Positions 1 to 7,489 of a stretch of DNA of 64,000 bases are shown here, in pieces; position 1 is the first letter of the stretch, and the number at the start of each line of letters is the position of its first letter. Position numbers and translations under genes: made by a program. The DNA lies in assembly GCA_902799015.1 (NCBI GenBank), contig CADBZI010000002.1:1-64000 (forward strand). The letters run 5' to 3'. The stretch is from an uncultured Lachnospiraceae bacterium (GTDB lineage Bacteria; Bacillota; Clostridia; Lachnospirales; Lachnospiraceae). The notes beneath the pieces were generated by a model. That model was given only the letters and a program-made list of their open reading frames with translations. It was not told the DNA's origin and did not search any database.

Positions 1-1
1 G

Positions 2-1096
2 TTTACATCTTATACAAGTAGAAAACGGAAAAAGAAGGGATTTACAAGAGATAACAGCCCCATCGACTGGATGGAACTGCAGGCGGAGAAGCTCCCAGCA
101 TATGTTCTGATGGAGGAGTCCAACACAAAAAAGGAGATCGAACGGCTTCTTAAGATGTGCGGCGGTGTCCGTTCCCCGGAGAATATCTTCTGGATCGTAT
201 GCCAGCTTGCCTCCATCTTTAAGGTATCCCGGTCCATGGCGAAGTATCGGATGATAGAACTGGGGTATCCGGAAGCAGAAGGTGTTTACTGCTATATCGA
301 TAATGTCCGTATTCCGGACTACGGCTGCTCCGGGACATGGGAGAGAGGACTTACCTACGCCATTGCGCTGAAAGACGCCGGAGCACTTCTGCGTGAATCC
401 AGTACGTTTGCGGAAGCCCTGAACAGCCGGTGTTACACTTATGTGGAGGGGCATTTCTGCCTGGATGTGGAGCAGTATGTCTACCGGGATTACCGCCAGA
501 TCGCCAGGCTGACGGCATACGCCCGTCATCATATCGAGGAATGCTGTATCTCGTTTACCGTTCAGGGCCGCTATGCAAATACAGTCTATGAGGACGCGCA
601 GGCGGCGAGGAAGAAAGAGGTCAAGGATAAATACCAGAGCCGCCATGGACTGGGAGCGGAACCGGGAACCAAGGCGCGGATCAAAGAAAACGACCTCTTT
701 GCGCAGGATTCGCGGATTTGGGCACGACTGAAAATGAGGATGCCGGAAGGAATCGGAGAGGCAGTTCAGCTGATCCTTGATGAGAAGGGCATCACACAGA
801 TGGAGCTTGCGATGCGCCTTGGGGTGAGTCGGGCAGCATGGAGGAAATGGTGCGCCGAGCGGATGTCCCTTCGGCATATCGTAGCCATCTGTATCGCCCT
901 TGATTTGAGGGCGGACATCGGTCAGGAACTGGTGAGGCTGGCTGGGCACACCTTTCTGCATAACGATGAGCATGATCTTCTGTATGCCATGCTTTTTGAA
1001 ACCAGAGATCTTACAGTTAGCAGGGCAAATGAAATCATGTGGCAGAAGAAAATGGCACCCTTGACCGTTGGGCAGGATGAAGAGATAGCCTGCTGA
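2..1096 (+). CDS. ImmA/IrrE-like protein with C-terminal HTH, 5'-truncated by window edge
   Basis: The frame stays open to the window edge, so the 341-residue reading from the ATG at 71 is not the true start. Residues just before that ATG read into DWMELQAEKLPAYVLM, which resembles the segment of ImmA/IrrE (DUF955) metallopeptidases that follows the zinc motif (E.QAN.FA..LLMP). The next stretch, VSRSMAKYRMIELGYP, matches the family's 'S..am..Rl..lg' helix. The HExxH motif itself would lie upstream of the window. The last ~120 residues hold an XRE-type helix-turn-helix (GITQMELAMRLGVSRAAWRKW). Such proteins usually cleave a phage or ICE repressor to control a mobile element, and the next gene encodes an XRE regulator, which fits. 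Domain assignment is moderately sure; activity cannot be judged without the catalytic part. Confidence 0.6.
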   Translation, partial: FTSYTSRKRKKKGFTRDNSPIDWMELQAEKLPAYVLMEESNTKKEIERLLKMCGGVRSPENIFWIVCQLASIFKVSRSMAKYRMIELGYPEAEGVYCYIDNVRIPDYGCSGTWERGLTYAIALKDAGALLRESSTFAEALNSRCYTYVEGHFCLDVEQYVYRDYRQIARLTAYARHHIEECCISFTVQGRYANTVYEDAQAARKKEVKDKYQSRHGLGAEPGTKARIKENDLFAQDSRIWARLKMRMPEGIGEAVQLILDEKGITQMELAMRLGVSRAAWRKWCAERMSLRHIVAICIALDLRADIGQELVRLAGHTFLHNDEHDLLYAMLFETRDLTVSRANEIMWQKKMAPLTVGQDEEIAC

Positions 1097-1132
1097 GGAG
1101 TAGGGATAGAACTGAATAATAGATTGGAACGG

Positions 1133-1169
1133 CCGGATGCTTGCTGAATCGCAGGTGTCCGGTTTTTTT
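1133..1169 (+). terminator. Rho-independent terminator after the IrrE-like gene
   Basis: CCGGA (1133-1137) pairs with TCCGG (1158-1162), helped by an inner TGC/GCA pairing, and seven T residues follow directly (1163-1169). It lies 37 bases past the stop codon of the IrrE-like gene. Confidence 0.7.
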
Positions 1170-1241
1170 GCGCCTTTTTGGCACCAGCCTGAAGGACTTC
1201 AGCCGAAATCCCAAGATTTTTAAAAAAACTTTTCCAGAATT

Positions 1242-1382
1242 GGAACCCACGGGGGGTGCCACGTTTTTGGACTGTTTTTACTTCCTTTTACGGCAAAGAA
1301 CACTATATATAGCAGGAATAATGAATACAAACACAAGATATTGACTTCTGAACCTTCGATTCTTGGCACCCCCGTGGGTGGC
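1242..1382. repeat. Imperfect inverted repeat pair flanking ~100 bp of AT-rich DNA
   Basis: GGAACCCACGGGGGGTGCCA at 1242-1261 is nearly the reverse complement of TGGCACCCCCGTGGGTGGC at 1364-1382. The arms enclose about 100 AT-rich bases with no gene. The gap 1097-1476 otherwise holds only the terminator at 1133 and the ribosome binding site of the next gene. The arms could be operator sites for the XRE regulator at 1477 or remnant recombination sites. No weight is given to either reading. Confidence 0.5.
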
Positions 1383-1476
1383 TGAAACGGTCTTCGATGA
1401 GATGTACTATAGGCGCATAAGGTTTGAGCATCTGAGGATAACAGTTCAAACATAAAAAACTGAAAGGAGGAAGCCC

Positions 1477-1989
1477 ATGGCAAGCAGAAATATGACCATG
1501 TTGTATGGCCTAGGCGGAAGAATCCGTGAGACCAGAGAACAGCACGGACTGTCGCTTACCGATCTGTCTGTTGCTGTGGGCTCCGATAAATCCGCGCTTT
1601 CGAAGATCGAGAAGGGGGAGCGGGTGCCTAATCTGGAAACCATTGGCAGATTGGCCGACGAGTTGGATGTTCCAATGACGGTATGGTTTCAGGAGACAGC
1701 ATCATCGAATACCAATAAGGAGGTACCCATCATGACAAACCTCGACCACATCCTATCCCTGACCCGCCACGGGGCAAAGCTCCGCAACCAGGAGGACGGC
1801 AGCCTGATGCCCCTGACCGAGGACTTCTACCATCACGCGGTGGAAGCCTGCAATAAGGACGGCTACAACGCAGCCACTTACGAGCTGGTTATGCCAGACA
1901 TCGACAGCGAGCTTTGGCTGGCTATATGGAAGGACGGCCACGTCGATTCCGGCAGCCCCAAGGGCATCTGCGATTGTCTTGCCCGCTGA
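1477..1989 (+). CDS. XRE-family transcriptional regulator with small C-terminal domain
   Basis: A 170-residue protein. Residues ~10-70 form a clear Cro/CI-type helix-turn-helix (IRETREQHGLSLTDLSVAVG, then SALSKIEKGERVPNLETIGRLA). The start is set by AAAGGAGG at 1463-1470, six bases before the ATG. The C-terminal ~85 residues (from MTNLDHILSL) are a separate small domain that I do not recognise. That domain has its own in-frame ATG at 1732, eight bases after an ideal TAAGGAGGT, so it may also be made alone as an 85-residue protein. The gene probably regulates the mobile region and may respond to the IrrE-like protease encoded upstream. The HTH call is firm; the target is inferred. Confidence 0.8.
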   Translation: MASRNMTMLYGLGGRIRETREQHGLSLTDLSVAVGSDKSALSKIEKGERVPNLETIGRLADELDVPMTVWFQETASSNTNKEVPIMTNLDHILSLTRHGAKLRNQEDGSLMPLTEDFYHHAVEACNKDGYNAATYELVMPDIDSELWLAIWKDGHVDSGSPKGICDCLAR

Positions 1990-2043
1990 GCCGTACACGC
2001 GGCCACCAAGGGGCCTTCGGGCCTCTTTTGGTGCTTATACGGC
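1990..2043 (+). terminator. Long hairpin after the XRE gene, terminator-like
   Basis: GCCGTA (1990-1995) pairs with TACGGC (2038-2043). Inside it, CACCAA plus GGGGCC pairs with GGCCTC plus TTGGTG around a TTCG loop. It starts on the base after the stop codon. No run of T follows, so it may end transcription weakly or act as a processing or attenuation structure. Confidence 0.5.
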
Positions 2044-2104
2044 ACAATACTTAAGAACGTGATTAAAGCATAAAAAAAGTTCAAAGCAAATTCAAACATA
2101 AATC

Positions 2105-2133
2105 TTGATTAAAACTGCCTGCTATGGTAAGAT
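2105..2133 (+). promoter_or_regulatory. Sigma-A promoter for the ATPase/TOPRIM-like module
   Basis: TTGATT at 2105-2110 and TAAGAT at 2128-2133 are separated by exactly 17 bases. Transcription would start near 2140, just ahead of the AGGAGGTG ribosome binding site of the gene at 2162. Confidence 0.6.
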
Positions 2134-2161
2134 AGAGACATCTCAGATAGGAGGTGCGGTG

Positions 2162-3280
2162 ATGAAACTGCTTCGAGTGAAAGCCAGCCATTTCAAAAAC
2201 TGTGCGGATGACTTTATCATTGACCTTACCCCGAAGGCAAGGAAATCTACAGAGGACAAGGAGTATGAGCTTCAAGAAGTTGCGCCGGAGCTGTATGCGT
2301 TTAATACGACCGCGTTTGTTGGAAAGAATGCATCGGGAAAAACAACTGCCATAGAACTTCTGGACTGTGTTTATTCTATTCTTGGGGATTTTCGCTTGGA
2401 GGATAAGCACTACAGCTATGACGATGTTCTGCTTGAGATCACGTTTTACCATGACGGATTCATATATCGTTATACGACGGAGCTCGCGGCCGGAAAAACA
2501 ATGAGCAACCAGGCAGTGTTTCGAAATGAGCATATTTACCGAAAAGCCTACTATAAAACGAACGTGAATGGCATCTATGATGATGAGGACTATGAGGAGC
2601 TGACAGATCTCGGAGATCTTCCGGAGGACACATCAAATGTTTTCTTCATTCTGAAGAAGAAGCAGACGAGAGCGGTGTACTTTGATAGCTACAGCGGAGG
2701 CGCGGATACGTATCAGCTGCTGTTCAGGGCACTCAAGAATTATGATATCAGCATGGATGTACTTGCAAGGATCATCCGGATCTTCGATGAGAACATCAAG
2801 GAACTGACAAGGCTTGATGACCACAACTACCGTGTCGTTACGGAGCATGAGGAGTTGGTTATGTCGGATATTCAGCTGGTGTATTTCCTTTCCAGCGGTA
2901 CGACAAAGGGAATCCTGCTTTATACTCTGATGGTGGCGTCACTCAAAGAGGGCTTCGACTTGCTGATCGATGAGGTGGAGAACCATTTCCATAAGACGCT
3001 TGTGGAGAATATGATCAGCTTGTATAAGGATAAGGGTGTAAACCGGAAAAACGCTACTCTGGTCTTTACCACGCACTACTGTGAGGTTCTTGATCAGATG
3101 GGGCGGCAGGATAACATCTGGGTCTGTAACGCCAACAGCCACATCCACCTTGCCAATATGTATGAGGCCTATCACATCCGTCCTGCGCTGCTCAAGAGCA
3201 AGCAGTACTACAACAACGCTTTCAGGACCGCTGTGAATTACGATGACCTCATGGCGCTGAAGAAGGTGCTTAAGAAGTGA
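2162..3280 (+). CDS. AAA ATPase of the AAA_15/OLD-like class, putative defence module protein A
   Basis: A 372-residue ATPase. The ATG at 2162 is chosen because AGGAGGTG precedes it; a frame opening at 2105 would start inside the promoter. Visible motifs are a Walker A (GKNASGKTT, residues 54-62), an ABC-like signature (LSSGTTKG, 243-250), a Walker B (DLLIDEVENHFH, 266-277) and a histidine switch (FTTHY, ~302-306). This is the layout of RecF/OLD-like SMC-type ATPases paired with a nuclease in systems such as AbiL (RloA-RloB), PARIS and Gabija. The stop overlaps the start of the next gene by four bases, so the two are translationally coupled. The pair has its own promoter and terminator inside a mobile remnant, typical of defence cargo. 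The ATPase call is firm; a role in phage defence is inferred. Confidence 0.8.
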   Translation: MKLLRVKASHFKNCADDFIIDLTPKARKSTEDKEYELQEVAPELYAFNTTAFVGKNASGKTTAIELLDCVYSILGDFRLEDKHYSYDDVLLEITFYHDGFIYRYTTELAAGKTMSNQAVFRNEHIYRKAYYKTNVNGIYDDEDYEELTDLGDLPEDTSNVFFILKKKQTRAVYFDSYSGGADTYQLLFRALKNYDISMDVLARIIRIFDENIKELTRLDDHNYRVVTEHEELVMSDIQLVYFLSSGTTKGILLYTLMVASLKEGFDLLIDEVENHFHKTLVENMISLYKDKGVNRKNATLVFTTHYCEVLDQMGRQDNIWVCNANSHIHLANMYEAYHIRPALLKSKQYYNNAFRTAVNYDDLMALKKVLKK

Positions 3281-3813
3281 AGCGGCTGATAATGTGTGAA
3301 GGGCCGAATGAGCTGAAGGTCATGAACATCCTTCTTGAGAATGACGCTCTGATTTTCACGGAGGACGACCTTCTGGGATTGACGGCCTACCATGCAAGGC
3401 AAATCAAGTCAAGCACCCAGGTGCGAACGGCGCTCAACCTTTATCCAGGAAATGATGTGCTTGTTATGCGCGTTGGAGATAAACAGACGGACAAGCTGAC
3501 GATTCCTGCTGATTACAAAGAGAAGATCAAAGGAATCGAGAAATATTGCACGATGCCGGAGTTGGAGATGCTCCTGATCATCTCCGAGGGGCTTGTCAAG
3601 GAATACGAAAAAGTGAAATCCGGAACGGATCCCAAGGACTTCTCCAAGGCCAATATCGTATACAATAGAAAACGATATGACAACAGTACGCAGTTCTTCG
3701 AGGATTACTATGGAAACGATTGTGAAAAACTGATCGCCGCGATCCGGGAATATAAGCGGATTAAGGGATCCCACAGGAAAGACGAGCTGTACCTGGCAGA
3801 CCTACTGAAATGA
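3277..3813 (+). CDS. Putative TOPRIM-like partner of the ATPase, defence module protein B
   Basis: A 178-residue protein starting at GTG 3277, which overlaps the stop of the ATPase gene (GTGA overlap). The N-terminus RLIMCEGPNE resembles the first strand and conserved glutamate of TOPRIM folds (as in RloB/AbiLii, DUF4435/AriB and OLD). MRVGDKQTDKL near residue 65-75 could supply the second acidic motif. PELEMLL further on resembles the 'P.iE.lL' segment of RloB-type proteins. It is short for a full nuclease, so it may be a minimal TOPRIM or an ATPase-controlled effector. I cannot assign it to a named subtype. Confidence in a two-gene ATPase-effector operon is good, in the TOPRIM fold moderate. 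Confidence 0.55.
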   Translation: MKRLIMCEGPNELKVMNILLENDALIFTEDDLLGLTAYHARQIKSSTQVRTALNLYPGNDVLVMRVGDKQTDKLTIPADYKEKIKGIEKYCTMPELEMLLIISEGLVKEYEKVKSGTDPKDFSKANIVYNRKRYDNSTQFFEDYYGNDCEKLIAAIREYKRIKGSHRKDELYLADLLK

Positions 3814-3823
3814 AATCGAATGA

Positions 3824-3848
3824 CCTCGCCGATCATGGCGGGGTTTTT
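3824..3848 (+). terminator. Rho-independent terminator of the ATPase/TOPRIM-like operon
   Basis: CCTCGCC (3824-3830), a six-base loop, GGCGGGG (3837-3843) and five T residues (3844-3848). It begins 11 bases after the stop of the TOPRIM-like gene. Confidence 0.85.
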
Positions 3849-3891
3849 ATGCTCAAAATGGACAAATGTTCTTGGAATCTTTGTGCACATT

Positions 3892-4203
3892 ATGGCGCGA
3901 ATCCTGCGATATGATCTGAACCCCAAAATGTCAACGGAGCCGGAAGAAGCAGAGAGAACAGAAGAAAAGCCGATGCCAGATCTGCCCAAGAATAAGCATG
4001 AACTGGCTGTGATCCTATTAAATAAGACACTCGCAAATGGCCCAGTCGAGTCAGTGGAAATACATAATATCATGGCTCAATACCGTATTGGTGAAAAGAC
4101 TTTAAATGAAGTGAGGGTGGCTATGGGTATAAAGCCCTACCGCAAGATGCGTCGGTGGTACTGGGTGCTACCTACAAGCAATGAAGGAAGTGATGATGAA
4201 TGA
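3892..4203 (+). CDS. Small protein resembling the winged-helix tail of a mobile-element ATPase/primase
   Basis: The start is uncertain. An open frame runs from 3820, but its first codons lie inside the terminator, so ATG 3892 (103 residues) or ATG 3928 is more likely; neither has a good ribosome binding site. The C-terminal half (LLNKTLANGPVESVEIHNIM, then GIKPYRKMRRWYWVLP) looks like the C-terminal winged helix of RepA/primase-type ATPases of ICEs and phages, which end in a 'G...W.W.LP' pattern. It may be the leftover tail of such a gene, its front replaced by the ATPase/TOPRIM-like module, or an intact accessory protein. Its stop overlaps the recombinase start as ATGA, so the two genes belonged to one operon. 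Confidence 0.45.
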   Translation: MARILRYDLNPKMSTEPEEAERTEEKPMPDLPKNKHELAVILLNKTLANGPVESVEIHNIMAQYRIGEKTLNEVRVAMGIKPYRKMRRWYWVLPTSNEGSDDE

Positions 4204-5006
4204 TCATAAGTGAGAAGCAGACGGCGGACAGCAAACAGAAAATTACGAAACGCTATCAGGGCGTTGATCCATCCCTGTTGGAGGTCATTCCTGCCATCGC
4301 GACTGATGAAGTTGCCCTGGAAGAACGGCCTCTGAAGGTTGCTGTCTATGTCCGTGTCTCTACTGAAAACGATGAGCAGAAATCATCCTATGAGCTGCAG
4401 GTCAACGACTTCACGGCAAGAATCAACAATAATCCGCATTGGGAGTTCGCAGGCATCTATGCCGACGAAGGCATCCCCGGCACAGAGTTGTCGCACCGGA
4501 AAGGGATGCTGCAGATGATCGAAGATGCCAAGGCCGGAAAGATCGATCACATCCTGGCCAAGTCAATCGCCCGTTTTGCGAGAAATGTGGTGGACTGCCT
4601 GTCGGTGATCGATGAGCTAAAGAAATATGGCGTTGGCGTCCATTTCGACGAGAACAACCTGTATACAATGGACTCGACCGGAAGCTTGGTGCTGACGATC
4701 CTGGCGACTGTGGCGGAGGAGGAATCCCGGTCCAAGTCTTTCATCATGAACTGGTCGATCGAGCGGAGGTTTTCAAAGGGCATCTTTCTCACACTGAAAC
4801 TGCTCGGATATGATCTGGACGAGGAAGGACAACTGGTCGTTAATCCGGATGAAGCGGAGACCGTCAAGGTAATCTACGACCTGTTTCTAAACGGATGGAC
4901 AACCCGGGAGATTGCTGACTTACTAACCGAGTATGGAAGGACCACCAAAATAGGTAACGGTATTACGACGGGCTTTCGCCTTGTTAACGGTGTCAAGTAC
5001 ACATGA
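4200..5006 (+). pseudogene. Large serine recombinase, 3'-truncated by an IS3-family element
   Basis: The open frame encodes 268 residues, of which about 252 are recombinase. Residues ~45-190 are a resolvase/invertase catalytic domain: AVYVRVSTENDEQKSSYELQ carries the tyrosine, arginine and nucleophile serine, and AKSIARFARN carries the catalytic arginines. The start of the recombinase domain follows (GYDLDEEGQLVVNPDEAETV). Large serine recombinases usually run to ~500 residues with a zinc-ribbon and coiled coil; here the reading breaks at about 4955-4965, where IS3 sequence on the opposite strand begins, and the missing half is not found elsewhere in the window. It was probably the integrase of the ICE or phage this region came from and is now inactive. 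The family call is firm. Confidence 0.85.
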
Positions 5007-5115
5007 TACCTCCATGTTATCTGAGAGGGTCCAGGCGATGATCTTTCGGGAGAACAGATCCATGATGCTGGTAAGGTAAGCAAAGCCATCGCAAGTCCAG
5101 ATATAGGTAATGTCC
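4961..5115 (-). pseudogene. IS3-family OrfB fragment (integrase core, distal part)
   Basis: Read on the minus strand from 5115 downward, this gives ITYIWTCDGFAYLTSIMDLF and SRKIIAWTLSDNM, the classic rve core of IS3 OrfB after its first catalytic aspartate. It continues in register the OrfB piece that ends at 8612: the right piece ends in NAVWCTD and this piece begins with the aspartate codon and ITYIWT. The two pieces are separated by the RIT element. The fragment stops after KAKARR, where serine-recombinase sequence takes over, so the last ~100 codons and one IS end are deleted. Confidence 0.85.
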
Positions 5116-5116
5116 C

Positions 5117-5227
5117 AGTTATTCCGACATCGTGATAACATCGATTATCCCGATGATTGTGTTATCCCGATATTTCTCCACAGATGTTACGTTCTCGGGA
5201 TGTTTTAATAAAAATGTCGGAATAACT
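5117..5227. repeat. RIT left end: cluster of GTTATCCCGATA-like boxes
   Basis: Boxes related to GTTATCCCGATA occur at 5118-5129 (GTTATTCCGACA, +), 5145-5154 (TTATCCCGAT, +), 5161-5172 (exact, +) and 5215-5226 (inverted copy of the first box). The 14-mer AGTTATTCCGACAT at 5117-5130 is exactly inverted at 5214-5227. These are probably recombinase binding sites. The innermost copy ends 15 bases before a possible -10 (TACAAT, 5242-5247) ahead of ritA, which would allow the recombinases to repress their own operon; that is inference. Confidence 0.75.
5144..5173 (+). repeat. RIT terminal inverted repeat, left copy (30 bp)
   Basis: Exact reverse complement of 8581-8610 over 30 bases. It contains two TTATCCCGAT boxes in direct orientation 16 bases apart. 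Confidence 0.95.
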
Positions 5228-5294
5228 TTATCATTTTAACATACAATGCCTTACGTATACTTGATCAACAACACCAAAAAAAGGAGGCATTTGT

Positions 5295-6533
5295 ATGTTA
5301 CAGGTATCTATCAACGAGTGCATAAATGCGGTGATGGATTTCTGCAGGGAAAACCGTTCCCCGGATACCATAAGCTGCTACCAGAAGGCGTGCGATTTTG
5401 TCGTTAATGCGTATAGTGATCGCTCCATAACGGAGTATGACCAATATCTGCATGAAGAGTTGCTCCAGGCAAGCAGAAAGCGTGTTCTTGAAAGCAGCTC
5501 ATCACTGGAAAGGTTCGAAAGATACGTTTTCCGCGTGCTGTCGATGATCCAGGATTATTATTCTGGTAATCCGTTTCGGGAGAAATATTTTTTAACTGGC
5601 AGATTCAAGCATTATCTGTCCCCGTTTTTTGAGACAATTGCAGAAGAATTCCGATCATCATTAAAGCAAAAGCCGCTGACCATCCCGGTGCTTTACTCCA
5701 TCGCAAGAGATTTCTTCTATTATCTCCAGGAGGAAGGGGTCAATGATTTTTCAAAGATTACACAGGAAACCATTTATGAATTCCTGATGGAAGAATATGG
5801 CGACCACAGCGGGTGCATGGGCAATGTCTGTTATGTTACAAGGCTACTTTTAGACTTCCTTCGAAGCAAGGGACATCAAAATATCCCTTCAGAATTGATG
5901 CCTTTTTCCCTCCCGCCTTCCGGGAGAAAAGTGCTCCCTGCACTGCAGGAGGAAGAACTTGAGAGTATTATTTCGTCGATTGACCGCAGAACAGTTAGCG
6001 GGAAAAGGAACTACGCTATGCTCATGCTCGCCACATGCACGGGACTCCGCAGCATCGACATAGCCAACCTTCGCCTCCTGGACATCAACTGGGCTGCCCT
6101 GACAATCTATCTGGTACAGCATAAGACATCAGCAGGGCTGGCACTCCCGCTTGATGCAGGCGTCGCAGCAGCTGTTGCCGACTATATCCTGAATGCTAGG
6201 CCTGAAGTAGAAACCCCGTATGTTTTCCTGACGGAATGCAAGCCATACAGAAAGCTCAGCGACAAATCGAGTGTGTCCAATGTCTTTAATAAATATGCGA
6301 GGCTGTCCGGTATAGATAAAAAGCCTCTTGACGGTAAATCATTCCATGCGATCAGGCGCACTGTGGGTTCGTGGCTGCTGAAATCCGGGACCAACCCGGA
6401 GATGATATCTCAGATCCTTGGCCACCAGGATAAAACAGTACTGAAAAGATACCTTCCCATCGAGCAGGAATCGATGAGGATCTGCGCTCTCGGCTTCTCG
6501 GGGATCCCGCTGAGATCGGAGGTGTATGCATGA
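5295..6533 (+). CDS. ritA: Tyrosine recombinase RitA (first of RIT trio)
   Basis: A 412-residue tyrosine recombinase. The start is fixed by AAGGAGG seven bases before the ATG. The N-terminal ~215 residues hold a SAM-like core-binding region; the C-terminal domain carries the catalytic set: Arg252 (CTGLRSID), probable Lys277 (QHKTSA), His351-x-x-Arg354 (HAIRRT), His377 (LGHQDK) and nucleophile Tyr386 (KRYLP). All are present, so the protein looks intact. RIT elements need the three proteins together, although the exact division of labour is not known to me. The stop overlaps the next start as ATGA. Confidence 0.9.
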   Translation: MLQVSINECINAVMDFCRENRSPDTISCYQKACDFVVNAYSDRSITEYDQYLHEELLQASRKRVLESSSSLERFERYVFRVLSMIQDYYSGNPFREKYFLTGRFKHYLSPFFETIAEEFRSSLKQKPLTIPVLYSIARDFFYYLQEEGVNDFSKITQETIYEFLMEEYGDHSGCMGNVCYVTRLLLDFLRSKGHQNIPSELMPFSLPPSGRKVLPALQEEELESIISSIDRRTVSGKRNYAMLMLATCTGLRSIDIANLRLLDINWAALTIYLVQHKTSAGLALPLDAGVAAAVADYILNARPEVETPYVFLTECKPYRKLSDKSSVSNVFNKYARLSGIDKKPLDGKSFHAIRRTVGSWLLKSGTNPEMISQILGHQDKTVLKRYLPIEQESMRICALGFSGIPLRSEVYA

Positions 6534-7489
6534 GATACACCTTTGCAAGCCATTTCGCGGACGATATCAATGCTTACATCCAGCTCAGGAAATCCCTGGG
6601 GAACAAAGAGGAAACCTTTGCAAGACGGCTCCATTCGTTTGACCGCTTCTGCGCGCTCCATTTCCCGAATGACTTCATCCTCAGCAGGGAGATCTGCGAA
6701 GGCTGGTGCACCCTCCAGGAAACCGAAAATCTTGCAACGCTCCGATTGAGGACAGGAATACTCAGGGATTTCGCAAAATATTTAGTCAGCGTACAGAAGA
6801 AAGCTTACGTTATTCCAGACGGATATACAGGCAGGCCTCCCAGATATTTCCCTTATCTCTACACAGATGAGGAACTTTCTTCATTTTTCGAGTCTGCGGA
6901 TTCAATCGGCCCGCATAAACTCTCGCCGTGCCGGGAATACGTGGTACCGGTTCTGTTCAGGATGCTCTATTGTTGCGGGCTCAGGCCCCAGGAAATACCC
7001 CCGCTCACCGTGGATGATGTCAATCTCGAAACGGGGATAATCCTGGTCCGCGTTTCAAAGCGGCACAAGGACCGGATCGTCCCGATGTCATCCGATCTTA
7101 TGGAACTCTGCAGGGACTATGACCGCCGCATGGACGCAATCCTTCCTGGCCGAACGTATTTCTTCCAGTGCAGACCAGAAACAAGCTGTTCCGTTCGTTG
7201 GATACAGGCCCAGTTTTATAAGTGCTGGAAGCGCGCCGGCAAGGAGTTCCGCAAGGACCACCATCCCCGTGTATATGATTTCCGGCATAACCATGCTACC
7301 CACGTGATCAGGAAGTGGATGAATGAAGGCCTGGATGTCATGAGCCTGATGCCATACCTGAGCAGCTACATGGGACATGAGTCAATCGAATATACCGCCT
7401 ATTACATCCATCTTGTCCCGGAGCACCTTTCGGAATCCGGAAAGACGAGATGGGAAACGGGAATCGAGGTGCCATCCTATGAAAACTGA
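6530..7489 (+). CDS. ritB: Tyrosine recombinase RitB (second of RIT trio)
   Basis: A 319-residue tyrosine recombinase starting within the stop of ritA. Catalytic residues seen: Arg152 (CCGLRPQEI), Lys177 or Lys180 (VSKRHKDR), a box-II motif VYDFRHNHATH with Arg252, His283 (MGHESIEYT) and Tyr291 or Tyr292 (TAYYIH). In box II the usual leading histidine (H-x-x-R) is a tyrosine (Y249-x-x-R). This is the same kind of change seen in other recombinases of the Tn554/RIT type, but it should be compared with other RitB proteins. The length fits the middle gene of RIT elements. Translational coupling on both sides suggests fixed stoichiometry. Confidence 0.9.
   Translation: MRYTFASHFADDINAYIQLRKSLGNKEETFARRLHSFDRFCALHFPNDFILSREICEGWCTLQETENLATLRLRTGILRDFAKYLVSVQKKAYVIPDGYTGRPPRYFPYLYTDEELSSFFESADSIGPHKLSPCREYVVPVLFRMLYCCGLRPQEIPPLTVDDVNLETGIILVRVSKRHKDRIVPMSSDLMELCRDYDRRMDAILPGRTYFFQCRPETSCSVRWIQAQFYKCWKRAGKEFRKDHHPRVYDFRHNHATHVIRKWMNEGLDVMSLMPYLSSYMGHESIEYTAYYIHLVPEHLSESGKTRWETGIEVPSYEN

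Noticed and set aside
1141..1344. Small + strand frame between the IrrE-like and XRE genes
   Set aside because: It starts inside the terminator at 1133-1169, runs through one arm of the inverted repeat, and has no ribosome binding site or recognisable protein.
2105..2161. Upstream extension of the ATPase by 19 residues
   Set aside because: The extension begins inside the -35 box and has no ribosome binding site, whereas ATG 2162 has AGGAGGTG and a conserved-looking N-terminus.
4923..5141. Minus-strand frame of 72 codons read as an independent small gene
   Set aside because: Its core is IS3 OrfB sequence; the first codons come from the RIT end and the last from the serine recombinase, so it is a chimeric frame across two junctions.
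5117..5227. Spaced repeats at the RIT left end taken as a mini CRISPR array
   Set aside because: The boxes occur in both orientations, with unequal spacing, and recur as an inverted copy at the other end of the element; there are no cas genes.
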